A stretch of 64,000 nucleotides of DNA from Saccharomycodes ludwigii (Eukaryota; Ascomycota; Saccharomycetes; Saccharomycodales; Saccharomycodaceae), in NCBI RefSeq assembly GCF_020623625.1, contig NC_060204.1:62001-126000 (forward strand). The letters are read 5' to 3'. The notes beneath the pieces were generated by a model, which did not search any database, was not told the DNA's origin, and saw only the letters and a program-made list of their open reading frames with translations. Below, piece by piece: positions 1 through 10,299 of the stretch. The translations under genes were made by a program, and so were the position numbers. How positions within the stretch are numbered: the first letter of the stretch is position 1; each line of letters starts with the position of its first letter.

Positions 1-1533
1 TTCAAAATGATATTAAAGTGGAGAAAGCTTTCCAGGGAATTATTGGGCATAGAAAAGACGGAAGATGAAGATAAAGTGGAAGAAATTCCCTTGACAGAGG
101 AGGAGCAGATTAATAAGGAATTAAAAGATTTACAGGAAAGACAGAGATTAAAGTTGAAAAGAGAAAAAAGAAAGAAAAATGAAACCAAACAAAAGGAACT
201 TGTCAGAATGCAAATGAATATGTTAACACCAAACGATATTGGTATTGAAGCTTCCAATATTGGTCGAGAATCCCTATTTAACTTGAAAACAGCTGAAAAA
301 ACTGGTATTTTAGATAAATTAGCTAGAGGTAAAAAAAGAATGCTTTTTACTAGTGAAGAGCTAGCTGAGGATATATATCTAGATGACAATGAAAGGCCAG
401 ATCGATCAGAACATGGAGAGGTAGATAGCTTGGAAGCAGAATTGGACATGATGTATAATTATTATAAAGAAAGGAAAATAGAGAAAAGCGCTAATTTCAA
501 AGCTAAACAATCACGTGAGGAAGCTGATGAATGGACTGGTTTTGAGGAAGAAAAGGTAGAAGCTGACGACGGAGAGGAAGTGCATGAATACGAAGATGAG
601 GATGCTGACGATAGCGATGGAGATGAAGCTATAAACAAGTTATTATCCAAGATGAAGGGTAAAGAAGGTGATGGCAGATTAAGTTCAAAGGCAAGGATAT
701 TTTTCAATGATCCTATTTTTGAAGGTGTTGAAGCAGATATTAAATCTTTGAATGAAAACACATCCATTAAAAACGAGAACAACAAAAGAAAAAGGGTTGA
801 AGAAAGTGATAATGAGTCTGAATCTGATGAAGAAGAGGAAGAAGAAAGCGATAGTGATTTTGAAATCGTGCCGAATGTTGATGACGAAAACTTAGATGAT
901 GATGATTCAGATTATGATTCTGAAGAAGAAAGAAAGACCACAGCTCGTGAAAAACACTCAAAGGATATTGAAATAGCTACAGTAGAAGCCATGACATTAG
1001 CACACCAAATAGCTTTGGGTAAAAAAAATAAGCATGATCTGATAGATGAAGGTTTTAATAGATATTCCTTTAGAGATAAAGATAACTTGCCAGAATGGTT
1101 TTTAGAAAATGAGAAGGAACATTCCAAGATTAATAAACCTATTACCAAAGAAGCAGTTATGGCAATCAAAGAAAAGATAAAAGCATTGAATGCTAGGCCA
1201 ATTAAAAAAGTTGCAGAGGCAAAGGCTAGAAAGAAGATGCGTGCCACAGCTAGATTAGAAAAGCTAAAGAAGAGGGCAGGTTTAATTAATGACGACAGTG
1301 ATAAGAGTGAAAAGGATAAAGCAGAAGAAATTGCTAAGTTGATGCGTAAAGTGAACAAGAAAGCTAAGCAAAAACCTAAGGTCACCTTGGTTGTTGCCAC
1401 TGGTAAGAATAGAGGTTTAGCAGGTAGACCCAAGGGTGTCCGGGGTAAGTATAAAATGGTTGATGGTGTATTAAAAAATGAACAAAGGGCTTTAAAACGT
1501 ATAAGTAAGAAGCATCATAAGAAAAAGCATTAA
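1..1533 (+). CDS. SPB1: Spb1, 27S pre-rRNA 2'-O-methyltransferase, C-terminal part (cut by window edge)
   Basis: The frame is open to the first base (codons for Phe-Lys precede the first Met at 7), so only the last ~510 residues are present. The catalytic FtsJ-like methyltransferase domain lies outside the window. What is seen is the Spb1 C-terminal domain: a charged coiled-coil-like start, long Asp/Glu stretches (about residues 180-310 of the visible part), then a strongly basic Lys/Arg end finishing in a His/Lys-rich tail, as expected for a nucleolar protein. The family methylates the 27S pre-rRNA and works in 60S subunit assembly. It is followed by PBN1 on the opposite strand, as in the S. 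cerevisiae chromosome III order (YCL054W, YCL052C). Identity rests on the C-terminal domain style and synteny. Confidence 0.9.
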   Translation, partial: FKMILKWRKLSRELLGIEKTEDEDKVEEIPLTEEEQINKELKDLQERQRLKLKREKRKKNETKQKELVRMQMNMLTPNDIGIEASNIGRESLFNLKTAEKTGILDKLARGKKRMLFTSEELAEDIYLDDNERPDRSEHGEVDSLEAELDMMYNYYKERKIEKSANFKAKQSREEADEWTGFEEEKVEADDGEEVHEYEDEDADDSDGDEAINKLLSKMKGKEGDGRLSSKARIFFNDPIFEGVEADIKSLNENTSIKNENNKRKRVEESDNESESDEEEEEESDSDFEIVPNVDDENLDDDDSDYDSEEERKTTAREKHSKDIEIATVEAMTLAHQIALGKKNKHDLIDEGFNRYSFRDKDNLPEWFLENEKEHSKINKPITKEAVMAIKEKIKALNARPIKKVAEAKARKKMRATARLEKLKKRAGLINDDSDKSEKDKAEEIAKLMRKVNKKAKQKPKVTLVVATGKNRGLAGRPKGVRGKYKMVDGVLKNEQRALKRISKKHHKKKH

Positions 1534-1657
1534 TTTCGAGAAAGATGAAGTTATGATTCCTTTTTATTTGCTCCTTCTTATCATTAATTGTACACATATA
1601 TATGTTTTTTTTGTTTTTCTTTTTTTTTTAAACCTTTTACCTTGTATATTACGTTTG

Positions 1658-1688
<31 letters not shown>

Positions 1689-1768
1689 AAAAAAAGCAGA
1701 ATGAAAATATATATATTAATACATAAATATCAACACAGTAACTTGGTATATAATTATTGTTATAACGC
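1534..1768. other. Convergent spacer SPB1/PBN1 with (TA)n tract
   Basis: A spacer of about 235 bp between two gene ends. It holds T-runs and a (TA)n tract at about 1659-1685, typical of yeast 3'-end processing sequence. No gene seen. Confidence 0.6.
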
Positions 1769-3220
1769 CTATTTCTTTTCTTTTTGATGTTGTTTTTGTT
1801 GTGAAAGCAAGTCATTATGGAATATCTTATTTAACAAATATATGATTGACAAAGTCATCACGGTCCAGATGGAATATCTTATCGTATCATAAGAATTAAT
1901 ATTAATAGTAGGAATAGGCACAGTGGTGGTGAGATTCTTTTCTAGAGAAAAGGATAATAATTGGAAATTGGTGTTTGGAGTGAAAAAATCCTGCAATCCA
2001 AAATGTTTTTCATAAAAAGGATTCATTATGGGATTGGAGTTAGTATCTTGAGAGTTATCATTGTCACATGCTACGAATACATATGGATTGACATTGTATT
2101 CTTCAAAATATGGGGTAGTAATGTTATTGCTGTTATTAGCAGGGCTCATATATCTTGAATGTAAGGTTATTTCATTTGACTTATTAAATTCTAATTCAAA
2201 TAAAACCTCACTACCCCACTTTTTAATTTTATAAACAGGTAGTTCTAAATCATCTTCTCCAAAGAGAAAAACAGGGTTCGATTGGAATTTGTCTACAAAT
2301 AAAGTTTTAGGTAATTGCATAAACACAAATGGTTTGCAATCAGCCTTGTCTGTTATAGAGTTTAAATCAACTTGCAAAACAGGGTGTAATCCGACCGGTT
2401 GTTTGAAAGTGACTTGGATTTCCCTTTCATTAGTTGAAAATGCAGTTTGATAAAAAAAAGATCTTTTATTACATTTCAATCTGTGGTCATCTTCATTTTC
2501 ATTTTCATTGTAGGGTGGGAACGAGCAATCTAGACCATTTAGACTTATCAGATTTTCAAAGTTGTATCCATTTTCTATTAAATCTGGGTAGAATAGTCCA
2601 ACAACATTCTTCCAGCCCTCCTTATTTTTATTTCTCTTGTTAAAAGAATCCTGCGAAATGGAAAAAATTTGTGGTGTGTTGTTACCTATTTGTTGGAAAG
2701 GGTTATAATATTTGCTGATAATAATGCTGACCTTGTTTACAATTATATCATAAGAAATGTTTTGATTATTATTGAGGTCATATAAATAATCTTCAATAAA
2801 CTGTTTTGGCAATAGATCAAAGATAACATCTAAATTATTGGAATGGTAAACTTGATGAAACTTACTGTCAATGAAAGAAGTCGAGTTATGATTATCTGAG
2901 GTGTAAACGTTTAAACCTGAGAACAAAAGAGGTTTTATTAACAGTTGCTGAGAGGTAAATGAAGAAATGGGGGAGGTATCGATGGTGATTCTAAATGGTT
3001 CCTTTTTGTTAAGTACTTGATTTATGTTAGTAGCATCAGACAAATACAACATACTTCTTAAGTCATTAAAATCATTACCTGTATTATCGTAAATTACGGT
3101 AGTATTTTGAACGTAAAGTGTATCATTATTGTGATTGGTGACCACAATATGAGTAGCATTGATGTCAGTAGTTTGGAATAAAGATGATTCGTCTTGATAC
3201 AATAGCGTTATTCTGTTCAT
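1769..3220 (-). CDS. PBN1: Pbn1, ER membrane subunit of GPI mannosyltransferase I
   Basis: 483 residues. Pbn1 partners the catalytic subunit Gpi14 in adding the first mannose to GPI precursors and is also linked to ER folding and protease B processing. The family core is plain: a GLHP segment followed by a block with VDKFQS, FGEDDLELP and WGSEVLFELE, and an NPFYEK motif near the C terminus. A single hydrophobic segment close to the C terminus (about residues 447-466), followed by a short Lys/Gln-rich cytosolic tail, fits a type I ER membrane protein with a large luminal domain. It is longer than the S. cerevisiae protein (about 416 residues), mostly through Asn/Asp-rich loops. It shares a divergent promoter region with LRE1. 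Confidence 0.93.
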   Translation of the reverse strand: MNRITLLYQDESSLFQTTDINATHIVVTNHNNDTLYVQNTTVIYDNTGNDFNDLRSMLYLSDATNINQVLNKKEPFRITIDTSPISSFTSQQLLIKPLLFSGLNVYTSDNHNSTSFIDSKFHQVYHSNNLDVIFDLLPKQFIEDYLYDLNNNQNISYDIIVNKVSIIISKYYNPFQQIGNNTPQIFSISQDSFNKRNKNKEGWKNVVGLFYPDLIENGYNFENLISLNGLDCSFPPYNENENEDDHRLKCNKRSFFYQTAFSTNEREIQVTFKQPVGLHPVLQVDLNSITDKADCKPFVFMQLPKTLFVDKFQSNPVFLFGEDDLELPVYKIKKWGSEVLFELEFNKSNEITLHSRYMSPANNSNNITTPYFEEYNVNPYVFVACDNDNSQDTNSNPIMNPFYEKHFGLQDFFTPNTNFQLLSFSLEKNLTTTVPIPTININSYDTIRYSIWTVMTLSIIYLLNKIFHNDLLSQQKQHQKEKK

Positions 3221-3665
3221 TTATTTTATGATTGATTTTGTTTTATTTTGTTTTGTTTTGTTTTGTTAGTTATGTTTGAAAAGAGTGGGAGAGAATGTGG
3301 GCGAAAGTAAGAAAAATGAAACATTTAATAACAATAATAATTTAAAAACAAAAGAAAAAAGAAAAAAAAAATTGAGATTCTTTTTTTTTTTTTTGTCGTT
3401 TTTGTTCTGTGTTTTTTTATTAGCGGTGAGCAAAAGTTATTATTAGAAAAAATATAACAATTTAACTTAATTTAATTTAATTTTCTTTTTTTTTTTTGGT
3501 TGTAATTTTAATCGAATTAACAAGACTCATATAATTAAAGAGAAGTATAAGCATATCTGACACAATCATAAAGGTTATAACTCGTTGCTACTTTTTTTCT
3601 TTCTTTTTTTTTCACTTTTTATCACACTCATATTGAAAGATTATTGATAGACAATTGAAAAAGAA

Positions 3666-3707
<42 letters not shown>

Positions 3708-3734
3708 ATCAAACAATAAATAATAATAATATAC
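3221..3734. promoter_or_regulatory. Divergent promoter region PBN1/LRE1
   Basis: 514 bp without a gene. It contains TTTTG repeats (about 3239-3265), several poly-T tracts and a T27 run at 3674-3700, ending 34 nt before the LRE1 ATG. Such dA:dT tracts usually exclude nucleosomes. No specific factor site is convincing. Confidence 0.5.
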
Positions 3735-5453
3735 ATGTCAACAGTAACTGGTAGCGTTCCAATTGCTACCTCTTTGGCTAATAACAACCCTGCCAAAAGA
3801 AAGAAGCAACATCTTCATAAGAGATCTTTTGCAGTAAGTGGTGATTTTGATTTTTTAATAACAGAGTTGAATGCTCAGGGTACAGTAGATAAAAACGACG
3901 TTAAACTGCCTCTTCCTCATCCTAAAATTAAAGATTCATCCACTTATGGCTATAACTCTGATATAAATAGGACAGTTCCCAATGGAATTATAGACCTAAA
4001 TGAAGCCTTATTAGCAACACCACCTTCAAAAAATAGGCACCCTTATGTAAATTATTCCTCGAAGCCTAGGTCATTTAATTTTCATAGAAGGTCAGAAAGT
4101 GCACCGGCAGGATTAGATTTATTGGATGGCTTTTTTGGAAGTTTTGATGCAACAAATGGAAATTACTATAACACTCATTCAGAAACATATAAAAGTAATA
4201 AAAATAGTTTTGCAGGTTTACATAAAGCTAATATTAATGGCAATAACACTAACAGTACTATTAAGGAAGAGGACACAGAAGAAGATACTTACGATAAAAG
4301 TGCAAATAACCAATCGTTATTAGCACCTATAAAACCTAAAACACTGGATGTTAAAAAGTTTTCCGATACTAATACCAGCTCACCCGCAAATACTACCAAT
4401 ATTTCATTAAAAAAGCAAAAAGAGAGATATTATAATAAAGTTAAAAATTTACCAACCATTTCTTCTTCATCTACTACAACATATAATCAGAATAAATCAC
4501 AACTTTCTTTATCTTCTTCCAGTGATAACTCTGCCTCAATAAGTCCCAAGATTCTATCAACTACTAATAATACCCCAAATAGCAGTCATTCAAGTAATTC
4601 TTTTGCGACTAGTACCATCACCAATGCCACAACTAAATCTAATAGTAATAATAATAATAATAATATTCACAAGCTTTATTCTAAATATAATACTAATGCC
4701 AAAGCTTTAAGAAACAATAATAATGTGTTTAAGTATCAATCGCAAATGTACGATATTCCAGACAGCAATAATATCAAGGTCCCTCTTTTGAGATCTGCAA
4801 GATCTAGTGAAGATATTTCTACACGTAATAATAACAATATTAATAGTAGTGAAGAGGTAAAAGACAAGTTTTATGAGGGAGAAGTAGTATTATTATATGG
4901 TCAACCTGGGGATGTGGTAGATTTGAGTACCACAACAATCAATACACCCACCATAAAGAATTTTGAAAGCATAACGCCAGTTGTTTCTTCTTGCTCTACT
5001 GCTGCCAACAGTTGTATAAGCAATATAACCGACGATACTGACAATAATAAGATAGACATACCTGAGCATAAAAATAAGAGCGATAATAAAGGAAAAAATA
5101 ACAACACTGAGATTAAAAGTAAAAGTAGTTTTTTTCTAAATAAACCACCAATGTTAAGAAGTAATGATAGCAGCTGTAATGCTAGTACTAATAGCATTAG
5201 TAATAGAAATAGTATAATAAGCTTAATATCAATTAATAATAAAAACAGAAAACAAAAGAAAAAGAAAAAGAAAAAGGTTAATTGTAACAATAATAATGAT
5301 AATAGTAATAATGGACATAGCCATACTTCCTTTGCATTGATAGACAATGATAATAATAGAGCAACTCAGGATAATACTAATAAGAATAAGCCTAAAGGGA
5401 AAAGAAATAGACTAAGTACGATGTTATCAATATTATTTCACAATAATAAATAA
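3735..5453 (+). CDS. LRE1: Lre1/Hlr1-family regulator of the Cbk1 (RAM) kinase pathway and cell wall
   Basis: 572 residues, low complexity, rich in Asn and Ser, with a basic C terminus. In S. cerevisiae Lre1 (YCL051W) and its duplicate Hlr1 (YDR528W) oppose the Cbk1 NDR kinase and affect wall integrity and stress response. Recognisable parts are a conserved N-terminal block (basic HKRSFAVSGDFDFL), a RSFNFHRRSESAPAG block, and a C-terminal KGKRNRLSTMLSILF block. H117-R-R-S-E-S122 fits the Cbk1 phosphorylation consensus HxRxxS/T. Position between PBN1 and APA1 on the plus strand is exactly that of LRE1 on chromosome III. Most of the middle is poly-Asn and poly-Lys and carries no family information. 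Confidence 0.78.
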   Translation: MSTVTGSVPIATSLANNNPAKRKKQHLHKRSFAVSGDFDFLITELNAQGTVDKNDVKLPLPHPKIKDSSTYGYNSDINRTVPNGIIDLNEALLATPPSKNRHPYVNYSSKPRSFNFHRRSESAPAGLDLLDGFFGSFDATNGNYYNTHSETYKSNKNSFAGLHKANINGNNTNSTIKEEDTEEDTYDKSANNQSLLAPIKPKTLDVKKFSDTNTSSPANTTNISLKKQKERYYNKVKNLPTISSSSTTTYNQNKSQLSLSSSSDNSASISPKILSTTNNTPNSSHSSNSFATSTITNATTKSNSNNNNNNIHKLYSKYNTNAKALRNNNNVFKYQSQMYDIPDSNNIKVPLLRSARSSEDISTRNNNNINSSEEVKDKFYEGEVVLLYGQPGDVVDLSTTTINTPTIKNFESITPVVSSCSTAANSCISNITDDTDNNKIDIPEHKNKSDNKGKNNNTEIKSKSSFFLNKPPMLRSNDSSCNASTNSISNRNSIISLISINNKNRKQKKKKKKKVNCNNNNDNSNNGHSHTSFALIDNDNNRATQDNTNKNKPKGKRNRLSTMLSILFHNNK

Positions 5454-6050
5454 TTGTAATCGACCCATAAACCTCATAATGTTTTTCGCACACCGGCATC
5501 CATATATATATATGTATGTGTGTGTGTGTGTATAAATAATAAAGATAATACCTTATTTACTGTTTGTTGTTTTTTTTTATGTAAATTATGTAATCCTACT
5601 AGAATAATATAACAAGAACAATTAATAATGATAAATTGCATCATACACGCCAGTAACACAAATGACCTTTAAATGGATATAAATTGCTAAATCTTTATAG
5701 AAATTAAAAAAAAAGGGGGCATTCTAGCCATATAAACAAAAATAAATTTCCTCCGTTTTGAAATGAATAAATGATAAATAAATAGATAAATAGATAAATA
5801 AATAAATAAATAAAACACCTTTTTGGTTAGGAATATATAGATAAACTAAGTTTTATTGAACAAACCTTAATCAAAAAAAAAAAATTTTTTTTAGTCCCAT
5901 TGTTTAATTAATTTATTAATTTAGGTTTAATTTCATTCAGAGGTGTTTCCAAAAATCTCGACATTGACAAAAAAAAAATTAAAATTATACTCTTTTTATA
6001 TATATATGCAAATATAACTCCTTTTTCTTGGTCCCAGTCATTCTCTTTCT
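5454..6050. other. Convergent spacer LRE1/QCR7 with simple repeats
   Basis: About 600 bp holding a (TG)n tract near 5516-5531, a TAGA/TAAA tetranucleotide array at about 5765-5815, and A/T runs. No gene or RNA seen. Confidence 0.5.
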
Positions 6051-6428
6051 TTAATTGACTTCCAGGTTATCTAATTCTTGTTTTTCCTTGACAGAAGCTT
6101 CAGCTTCCAAAATGTATGGTAACAAGTATGGAACATCATCAGATGGCTTCAATTGTTGATCTTTTGGTAACAAATGATGAGTTAATTCCAATTGGTGAGC
6201 GTTAATAATTCTGTAAACCCTAGCATAACTTTCATCAGTTGGTAATCTTTTCAAAGCGGTTTGAACAATTGGATTTTCTTCACTAATCAAGTCGTTGTAT
6301 CTTAAACCTAATTTTCTATAACCAGATAAATCAGAGAACTTGTGGGCGATCGGAACAACAATCTTGGACAAAGTTGGGCAATTCAAGATGTAATCACCCA
6401 TTTTAACAATAGAGGCGTAAGAAGACAT
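6051..6428 (-). CDS. QCR7: Qcr7, 14-kDa subunit of mitochondrial cytochrome bc1 complex
   Basis: 125 residues, the usual length for this subunit. Qcr7 (UQCRB family) sits on the matrix side of complex III and is needed for assembly around cytochrome b. The sequence follows the family throughout: [12 protein letters not shown] near the N terminus, [24 protein letters not shown], then the LPxDESYARxYRI and [11 protein letters not shown] motifs and the [10 protein letters not shown] end. The first Met is well placed and 27 nt downstream of a run that reads A27 on the coding strand. The S. cerevisiae counterpart is YDR529C, next to APA2, in keeping with the neighbouring APA1 here. Confidence 0.97.
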   Translation of the reverse strand: MSSYASIVKMGDYILNCPTLSKIVVPIAHKFSDLSGYRKLGLRYNDLISEENPIVQTALKRLPTDESYARVYRIINAHQLELTHHLLPKDQQLKPSDDVPYLLPYILEAEASVKEKQELDNLEVN

Positions 6429-6939
6429 GATGTGTGTTTTGTTTTATTTGTTAATTTTTTTTTTTTTTTTTTTTTTTTTTTGCCTGTTAATGATTTTCCA
6501 TTATAGATAAAAAGAATAGAAGATGATTAAAAAAAAAAAAAGAAAATTAAACAAGAAAGTCGAAGTAAATTGAAGTGAAACCGTAAGCTATTTTTTCTAT
6601 TGATATTTCGAGATGAAAGTAACAAAAGAAGAAAGAAAAAAAAAAAAAAAAAAAAAAAAGTTTGTTCAATAGAAACACCGCAGATGTTCAAACCCGATAT
6701 AAATTCACTCATTTTTTTCCCCATAAAAAAAAAGGACACTGTCTACAAATACTATCACTTTGCACGTCCAGAAGTAAAAGATTATGCACGATTTATACAA
6801 GATTTCAACTCTGCCAAAACCAAAAAAAAAAAAAAAATTAAATTAAAATAAAGCTCTTTTTATTGGCTATTGATCACGTGTAATATACACCAATACACAA
6901 CACTACAAAAGTAATATATATAACTGTTATAAAAATAAC
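6429..6939 (-). promoter_or_regulatory. QCR7 promoter region / APA1 3' region
   Basis: 511 bp. It starts with a T27 tract (6455-6481), holds an A23-type run near 6637-6659, and carries a CCAAT plus E-box pair at its APA1 end. Short open frames here are driven by homopolymers and are not credible genes. Confidence 0.55.
6862..6880 (-). promoter_or_regulatory. Candidate Hap2/3/4/5 (CCAAT) and Cbf1 (CACGTG) site pair upstream of QCR7
   Basis: ATTGG at 6862-6866 (CCAAT on the QCR7 strand) lies 9 bp from TCACGTG (CACGTG at 6875-6880). Hap complexes and Cbf1 are known activators of respiratory chain genes. The pair is about 435-450 bp upstream of the QCR7 ATG, which is far but still within this intergenic space. 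Function is inferred. Confidence 0.45.
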
Positions 6940-8004
6940 CTAATAATCATATTCGGAAGGTTTAGCATCACCACGGTTTGGGAAACCACAGTCCAACAAA
7001 ATATCATCAATTTTAATCACTTCTCCTTCAACCTCTGTTTTAACATCTTCCACAGCATCTGTATTTGTAGTTCCATCTTCAAAATACGATAAAATTTTAT
7101 CATACAACTCTCTTTCTTTGACCAAAACCATATTTAAATACCCTGTAGAATTGAAACCAATGGTACCGTTATTGCTCTTTGATCTTGGTACCAAGCAAAT
7201 CCATTCCAAAGTCATCATGAAATTATAAGATATTGGCAATCTTTTGTCTTCCTCTGAAGTGCAACTCCATTGTTGGAAAAAAGTTAATGTTCTTTGTAAT
7301 AAAGAAGAATACACCATTGCCAACAAATCCTCATCCACATCATTTCCATCTGGATCAGGTAATGGAACTACAAAATGGGCGTATGGGATTGAATTATCCT
7401 TTAATGGTTCCTTTTTATGATTGGGGATAAAGTGTCCTGGGTCTTTTTTAACCAATTTGTCTTGCAAAGTTTTCAATTTACCAGGTAATTCGATAATTTG
7501 TAAATGTTTATGGTCTTGAGAAGATCCGGAATTAACACCACAGTTATAAAATGCAACGTGTCTTTTATCAGATTCATCGTCATTATCCAATTTTTTTAAC
7601 AAGTTATAACTTGTTAATAAATCTTTTGGAGATAAAGGAGCTGTTTGTGATTCAAAGGATTTGGTAACCAATAATAAGTGGTTTGGGATAATTGGAAACT
7701 TATTTAATAATAATTTATAATCACCTTCCAAATCATCTATGACAGTTAATTCTGGTTCAGGCTTAGCAAATGGATTACTTTTTTCATTATCCGTAATATC
7801 TTTCCTTTCTGGTTTTTCTTTTAAAGAAGGAGCATATGTAACCCAATATTGGTTTTTTGTATTGCCATCGGTGTTTTTCAATAATTTAGATTCACTTTTG
7901 GTAAATACCAAATTGCCATCACTTAAGGCTTTATTGTATTTGGTTTGAACAATTTCATGCAAGTTATCTGGTATAGAAGATGTGGTAGCGACACTGTTAG
8001 ACAT
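6940..8004 (-). CDS. APA1: Ap4A phosphorylase (ATP adenylyltransferase) Apa1/Apa2
   Basis: 354 residues, somewhat longer than the S. cerevisiae enzymes (about 320) through an acidic C-terminal insert. The enzyme splits diadenosine tetraphosphate with phosphate to ADP and ATP, in cytosol and nucleus. Visible family signals are the NKFPIIPNHLLLVTK block, FYNCGVNSGSSQDHKHLQII, which carries the HIT-like H-x-H-x-h core with the catalytic histidine, and NFMMTLEWICLVPRS near the C terminus. In S. cerevisiae APA1 (YCL050C) and APA2 (YDR530C) are duplicates; here a single copy sits between QCR7 and CAB1. The first Met is 29 nt from an A23 leader tract. Confidence 0.95.
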   Translation of the reverse strand: MSNSVATTSSIPDNLHEIVQTKYNKALSDGNLVFTKSESKLLKNTDGNTKNQYWVTYAPSLKEKPERKDITDNEKSNPFAKPEPELTVIDDLEGDYKLLLNKFPIIPNHLLLVTKSFESQTAPLSPKDLLTSYNLLKKLDNDDESDKRHVAFYNCGVNSGSSQDHKHLQIIELPGKLKTLQDKLVKKDPGHFIPNHKKEPLKDNSIPYAHFVVPLPDPDGNDVDEDLLAMVYSSLLQRTLTFFQQWSCTSEEDKRLPISYNFMMTLEWICLVPRSKSNNGTIGFNSTGYLNMVLVKERELYDKILSYFEDGTTNTDAVEDVKTEVEGEVIKIDDILLDCGFPNRGDAKPSEYDY

Positions 8005-8953
8005 TGCTATTTTGGTTAAGTGTATATATGTATTTTTTTTTTTTTTTTTTTTTTTGGACGATCTTGTTGATTAATTATTTTTCAAACTGAATGAAGTATA
8101 AATAAAATAAGGATGGAAGTTACATCGAGATAAATAAATTAATATATATTTTTTTCCTTTTTTTTTTTAACTGGAAAATAAAGAGAAAAAAAAAAAAAAT
8201 GAAATAATCAAATACATCTCAAATGACATAATGAGCATAACATGTGACAATTCTATATAATTCTATGAAATTCTATATATAATTTATATAGAAGTAAATT
8301 TAACTTCTTGTGTTTTTTTTTTTTTTTTTTTTCTTTTTCCAAGGATTTAATATCATAAACATAATACAGCCCTAATATAGGGTTCGTTTTAATTTATTTA
8401 CTTGAAGTATCGGACTGTCGTATTATACGATGTTTCGGATTACTGCAAGAATCGTATATAGAATAAAATTTGTAAATAAAACGGAATAACGATGTTTAAT
8501 AACTGTGCGAAATTAAACTTTATAAACGATACATTTAATAATTTGCTTTAGTGATACAAAAAGAAAATATAAACTAAATCTTACAACATCTTACAAAATC
8601 AGTGCCTGGAAAACAAGGAATAAATTAAGTAAAAATATATTTAAAAAAAAAAAAATAAAAATGTTATTCTGTCACCAAAATTCAAATAGATTGAGGAGTA
8701 ACTTCGGTTTGATGGGTCGTGAATCCAAAGAAAACCATGTAGTGAAAATGAATAAATAAATATAAAAGTCGCTTATTTTCTCAGATGTTTACTGCTATTT
8801 TTTTATTAATCATCGTTTTTTTTTTTCTTTTGTTTTTTTTTTTTATTTTTTTTCCCTCTTCATCATATAAAAGGATACATACATAAAAAATACTACTGAA
8901 TTAAACCAAAATAAAATAAAAGTGAAAAAAAAAAAAAAAAAAAAGATAAAAAG

Positions 8954-8985
<32 letters not shown>

Positions 8986-8987
8986 CA
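8005..8987. promoter_or_regulatory. Divergent intergenic region APA1/CAB1
   Basis: 983 bp with a T23 tract at 8033-8055 beside APA1, several long A/T runs, an A20 run at 8925-8944 and a (TA)n tract just before CAB1. A less AT-rich patch at about 8390-8480 contains the 13-bp palindrome TCGTATTATACGA (8418-8430). No gene, tRNA or LTR ends recognised. Confidence 0.5.
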
Positions 8988-10166
8988 ATGCCGTCCTTTG
9001 ATAATATTCCAGATACTACAATACCATTTGACAACGTAACTCAATTCAATGTTCTATCCAATATTATATCTTCTCCAATTAAAAATAAAAATGAAACAAT
9101 TAATCCTACAAGAATTGCAATAGATATAGGTGGAACTTTGGCCAAAATAGTATACCTAAACCATAAAACACAAGTTTTAGAATTTAAATCCATAGAAACT
9201 AGTAAATTTAACAGCAATGAAGACATCCAATCTATCATAATAAACTCTATATTTATAAAGCATATCATAAGTGACAAAAACAATTGTACCACTAGTACAA
9301 CAGATGATCAGCTGGAACTTATAGCCACTGGTGGTGGCGCTTATAAATTCTACGATATATTAAAAAAGAATTTCAATGGTAATGTTACACAAATAGACGA
9401 AATGCAATCTCTAATTAAAGGTTTGAATTTTTTTCTAACTTGCCACAATTTAGGCGTGGTTGAAGAAGTTTTCACATACACAGATCTGGATGGTCTACAG
9501 TTTTCAAATAAATATAGTACTCCTCCTCCCCCATCGCTACCAGATGATACTGCTAACAGTACCCCCAGTAATGATACTCGCAATGAATATCCTTACATGC
9601 TAGTTAATATAGGTTCAGGTGTATCCATAATAAAAGTAATGGGGCCTAATGACAATGATTTTGTCAGGGTTGGCGGTTCAAGTTTAGGTGGAGGTACCTT
9701 GTGGGGTTTATTGTCTTTGATTACCGGTGCGAAAACCTATGACGAAATGTTACAATGGGCCAGTAATGGGGATAACACTAAAGTGGATATGTTGGTAGGT
9801 GACATTTACGGTACCGATTATAATAAAATTGGATTAAAAAGCTCGAGTATTGCATCTTCATTTGGTAAAGTTTTTAAACATTCGGATACTGATTTAAATA
9901 GTGGTAAAACTGCAGATTTTAATAACAATGATATTTGCAAAAGTTTGTTGTATACTGTATCGAATAACATTGGTCAAATTGCCTATCTACAAGCTAAAAT
10001 ACATAACGTTAAAAGGATATATTTTGGTGGATCGTACATCAGAGGACACTTAATGACAATGAACACTTTAAGCTATGCCATTAATTTCTGGTCACAAGGT
10101 GAAAAGCGTGCATTTTTTTTAAAACACGAGGGATATCTTGGTGCAATGGGAGCTTATTTAAGTTAA
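8988..10166 (+). CDS. CAB1: Pantothenate kinase Cab1
   Basis: 392 residues (S. cerevisiae 367). It catalyses the first, rate-limiting step of coenzyme A synthesis, ATP-dependent phosphorylation of pantothenate. The eukaryotic PanK fold is visible: the N-terminal phosphate loop RIAIDIGGTLAKIVY (about residues 41-55), ATGGGAYKF (about 109-117), the NIGSGVSIIKV block, the RVGGSSLGGGTLWGL glycine-rich loop, and a C-terminal FGGSYIRGH motif followed by FLKHEGYLGAMGA. The ATG directly follows a (TA)n tract. CAB1 next to KRE28 in opposite orientation matches YDR531W/YDR532C. Confidence 0.96.
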   Translation: MPSFDNIPDTTIPFDNVTQFNVLSNIISSPIKNKNETINPTRIAIDIGGTLAKIVYLNHKTQVLEFKSIETSKFNSNEDIQSIIINSIFIKHIISDKNNCTTSTTDDQLELIATGGGAYKFYDILKKNFNGNVTQIDEMQSLIKGLNFFLTCHNLGVVEEVFTYTDLDGLQFSNKYSTPPPPSLPDDTANSTPSNDTRNEYPYMLVNIGSGVSIIKVMGPNDNDFVRVGGSSLGGGTLWGLLSLITGAKTYDEMLQWASNGDNTKVDMLVGDIYGTDYNKIGLKSSSIASSFGKVFKHSDTDLNSGKTADFNNNDICKSLLYTVSNNIGQIAYLQAKIHNVKRIYFGGSYIRGHLMTMNTLSYAINFWSQGEKRAFFLKHEGYLGAMGAYLS

Positions 10167-10299
10167 CAAAAAAAAAAAAAAAAAAAAAAAAAGATAAATA
10201 TAAAAATAAAAATAAAAATAAAAATAAAAATAAAAAAATCCTCCTTTACTGCTATCTATATTTATATACATCCTATATAAACATAACGAAATGAACATA
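10167..10299. repeat. A-tract and (AAAAAT)n repeat between convergent genes
   Basis: The spacer between CAB1 and KRE28 contains an A-run of about 23 and a hexamer array of AAAAAT type at about 10200-10236. Simple-sequence 3' flank. Confidence 0.6.

Noticed and set aside
912-1433. 173-residue minus-strand frame in SPB1
   Set aside because: Shadow of the Lys/Glu-rich Spb1 frame; no family likeness.
8390-8480. Possible transposon scrap with 13-bp palindrome in the APA1/CAB1 spacer
   Set aside because: No terminal repeats, duplication or coding remnant; left as noncoding sequence.
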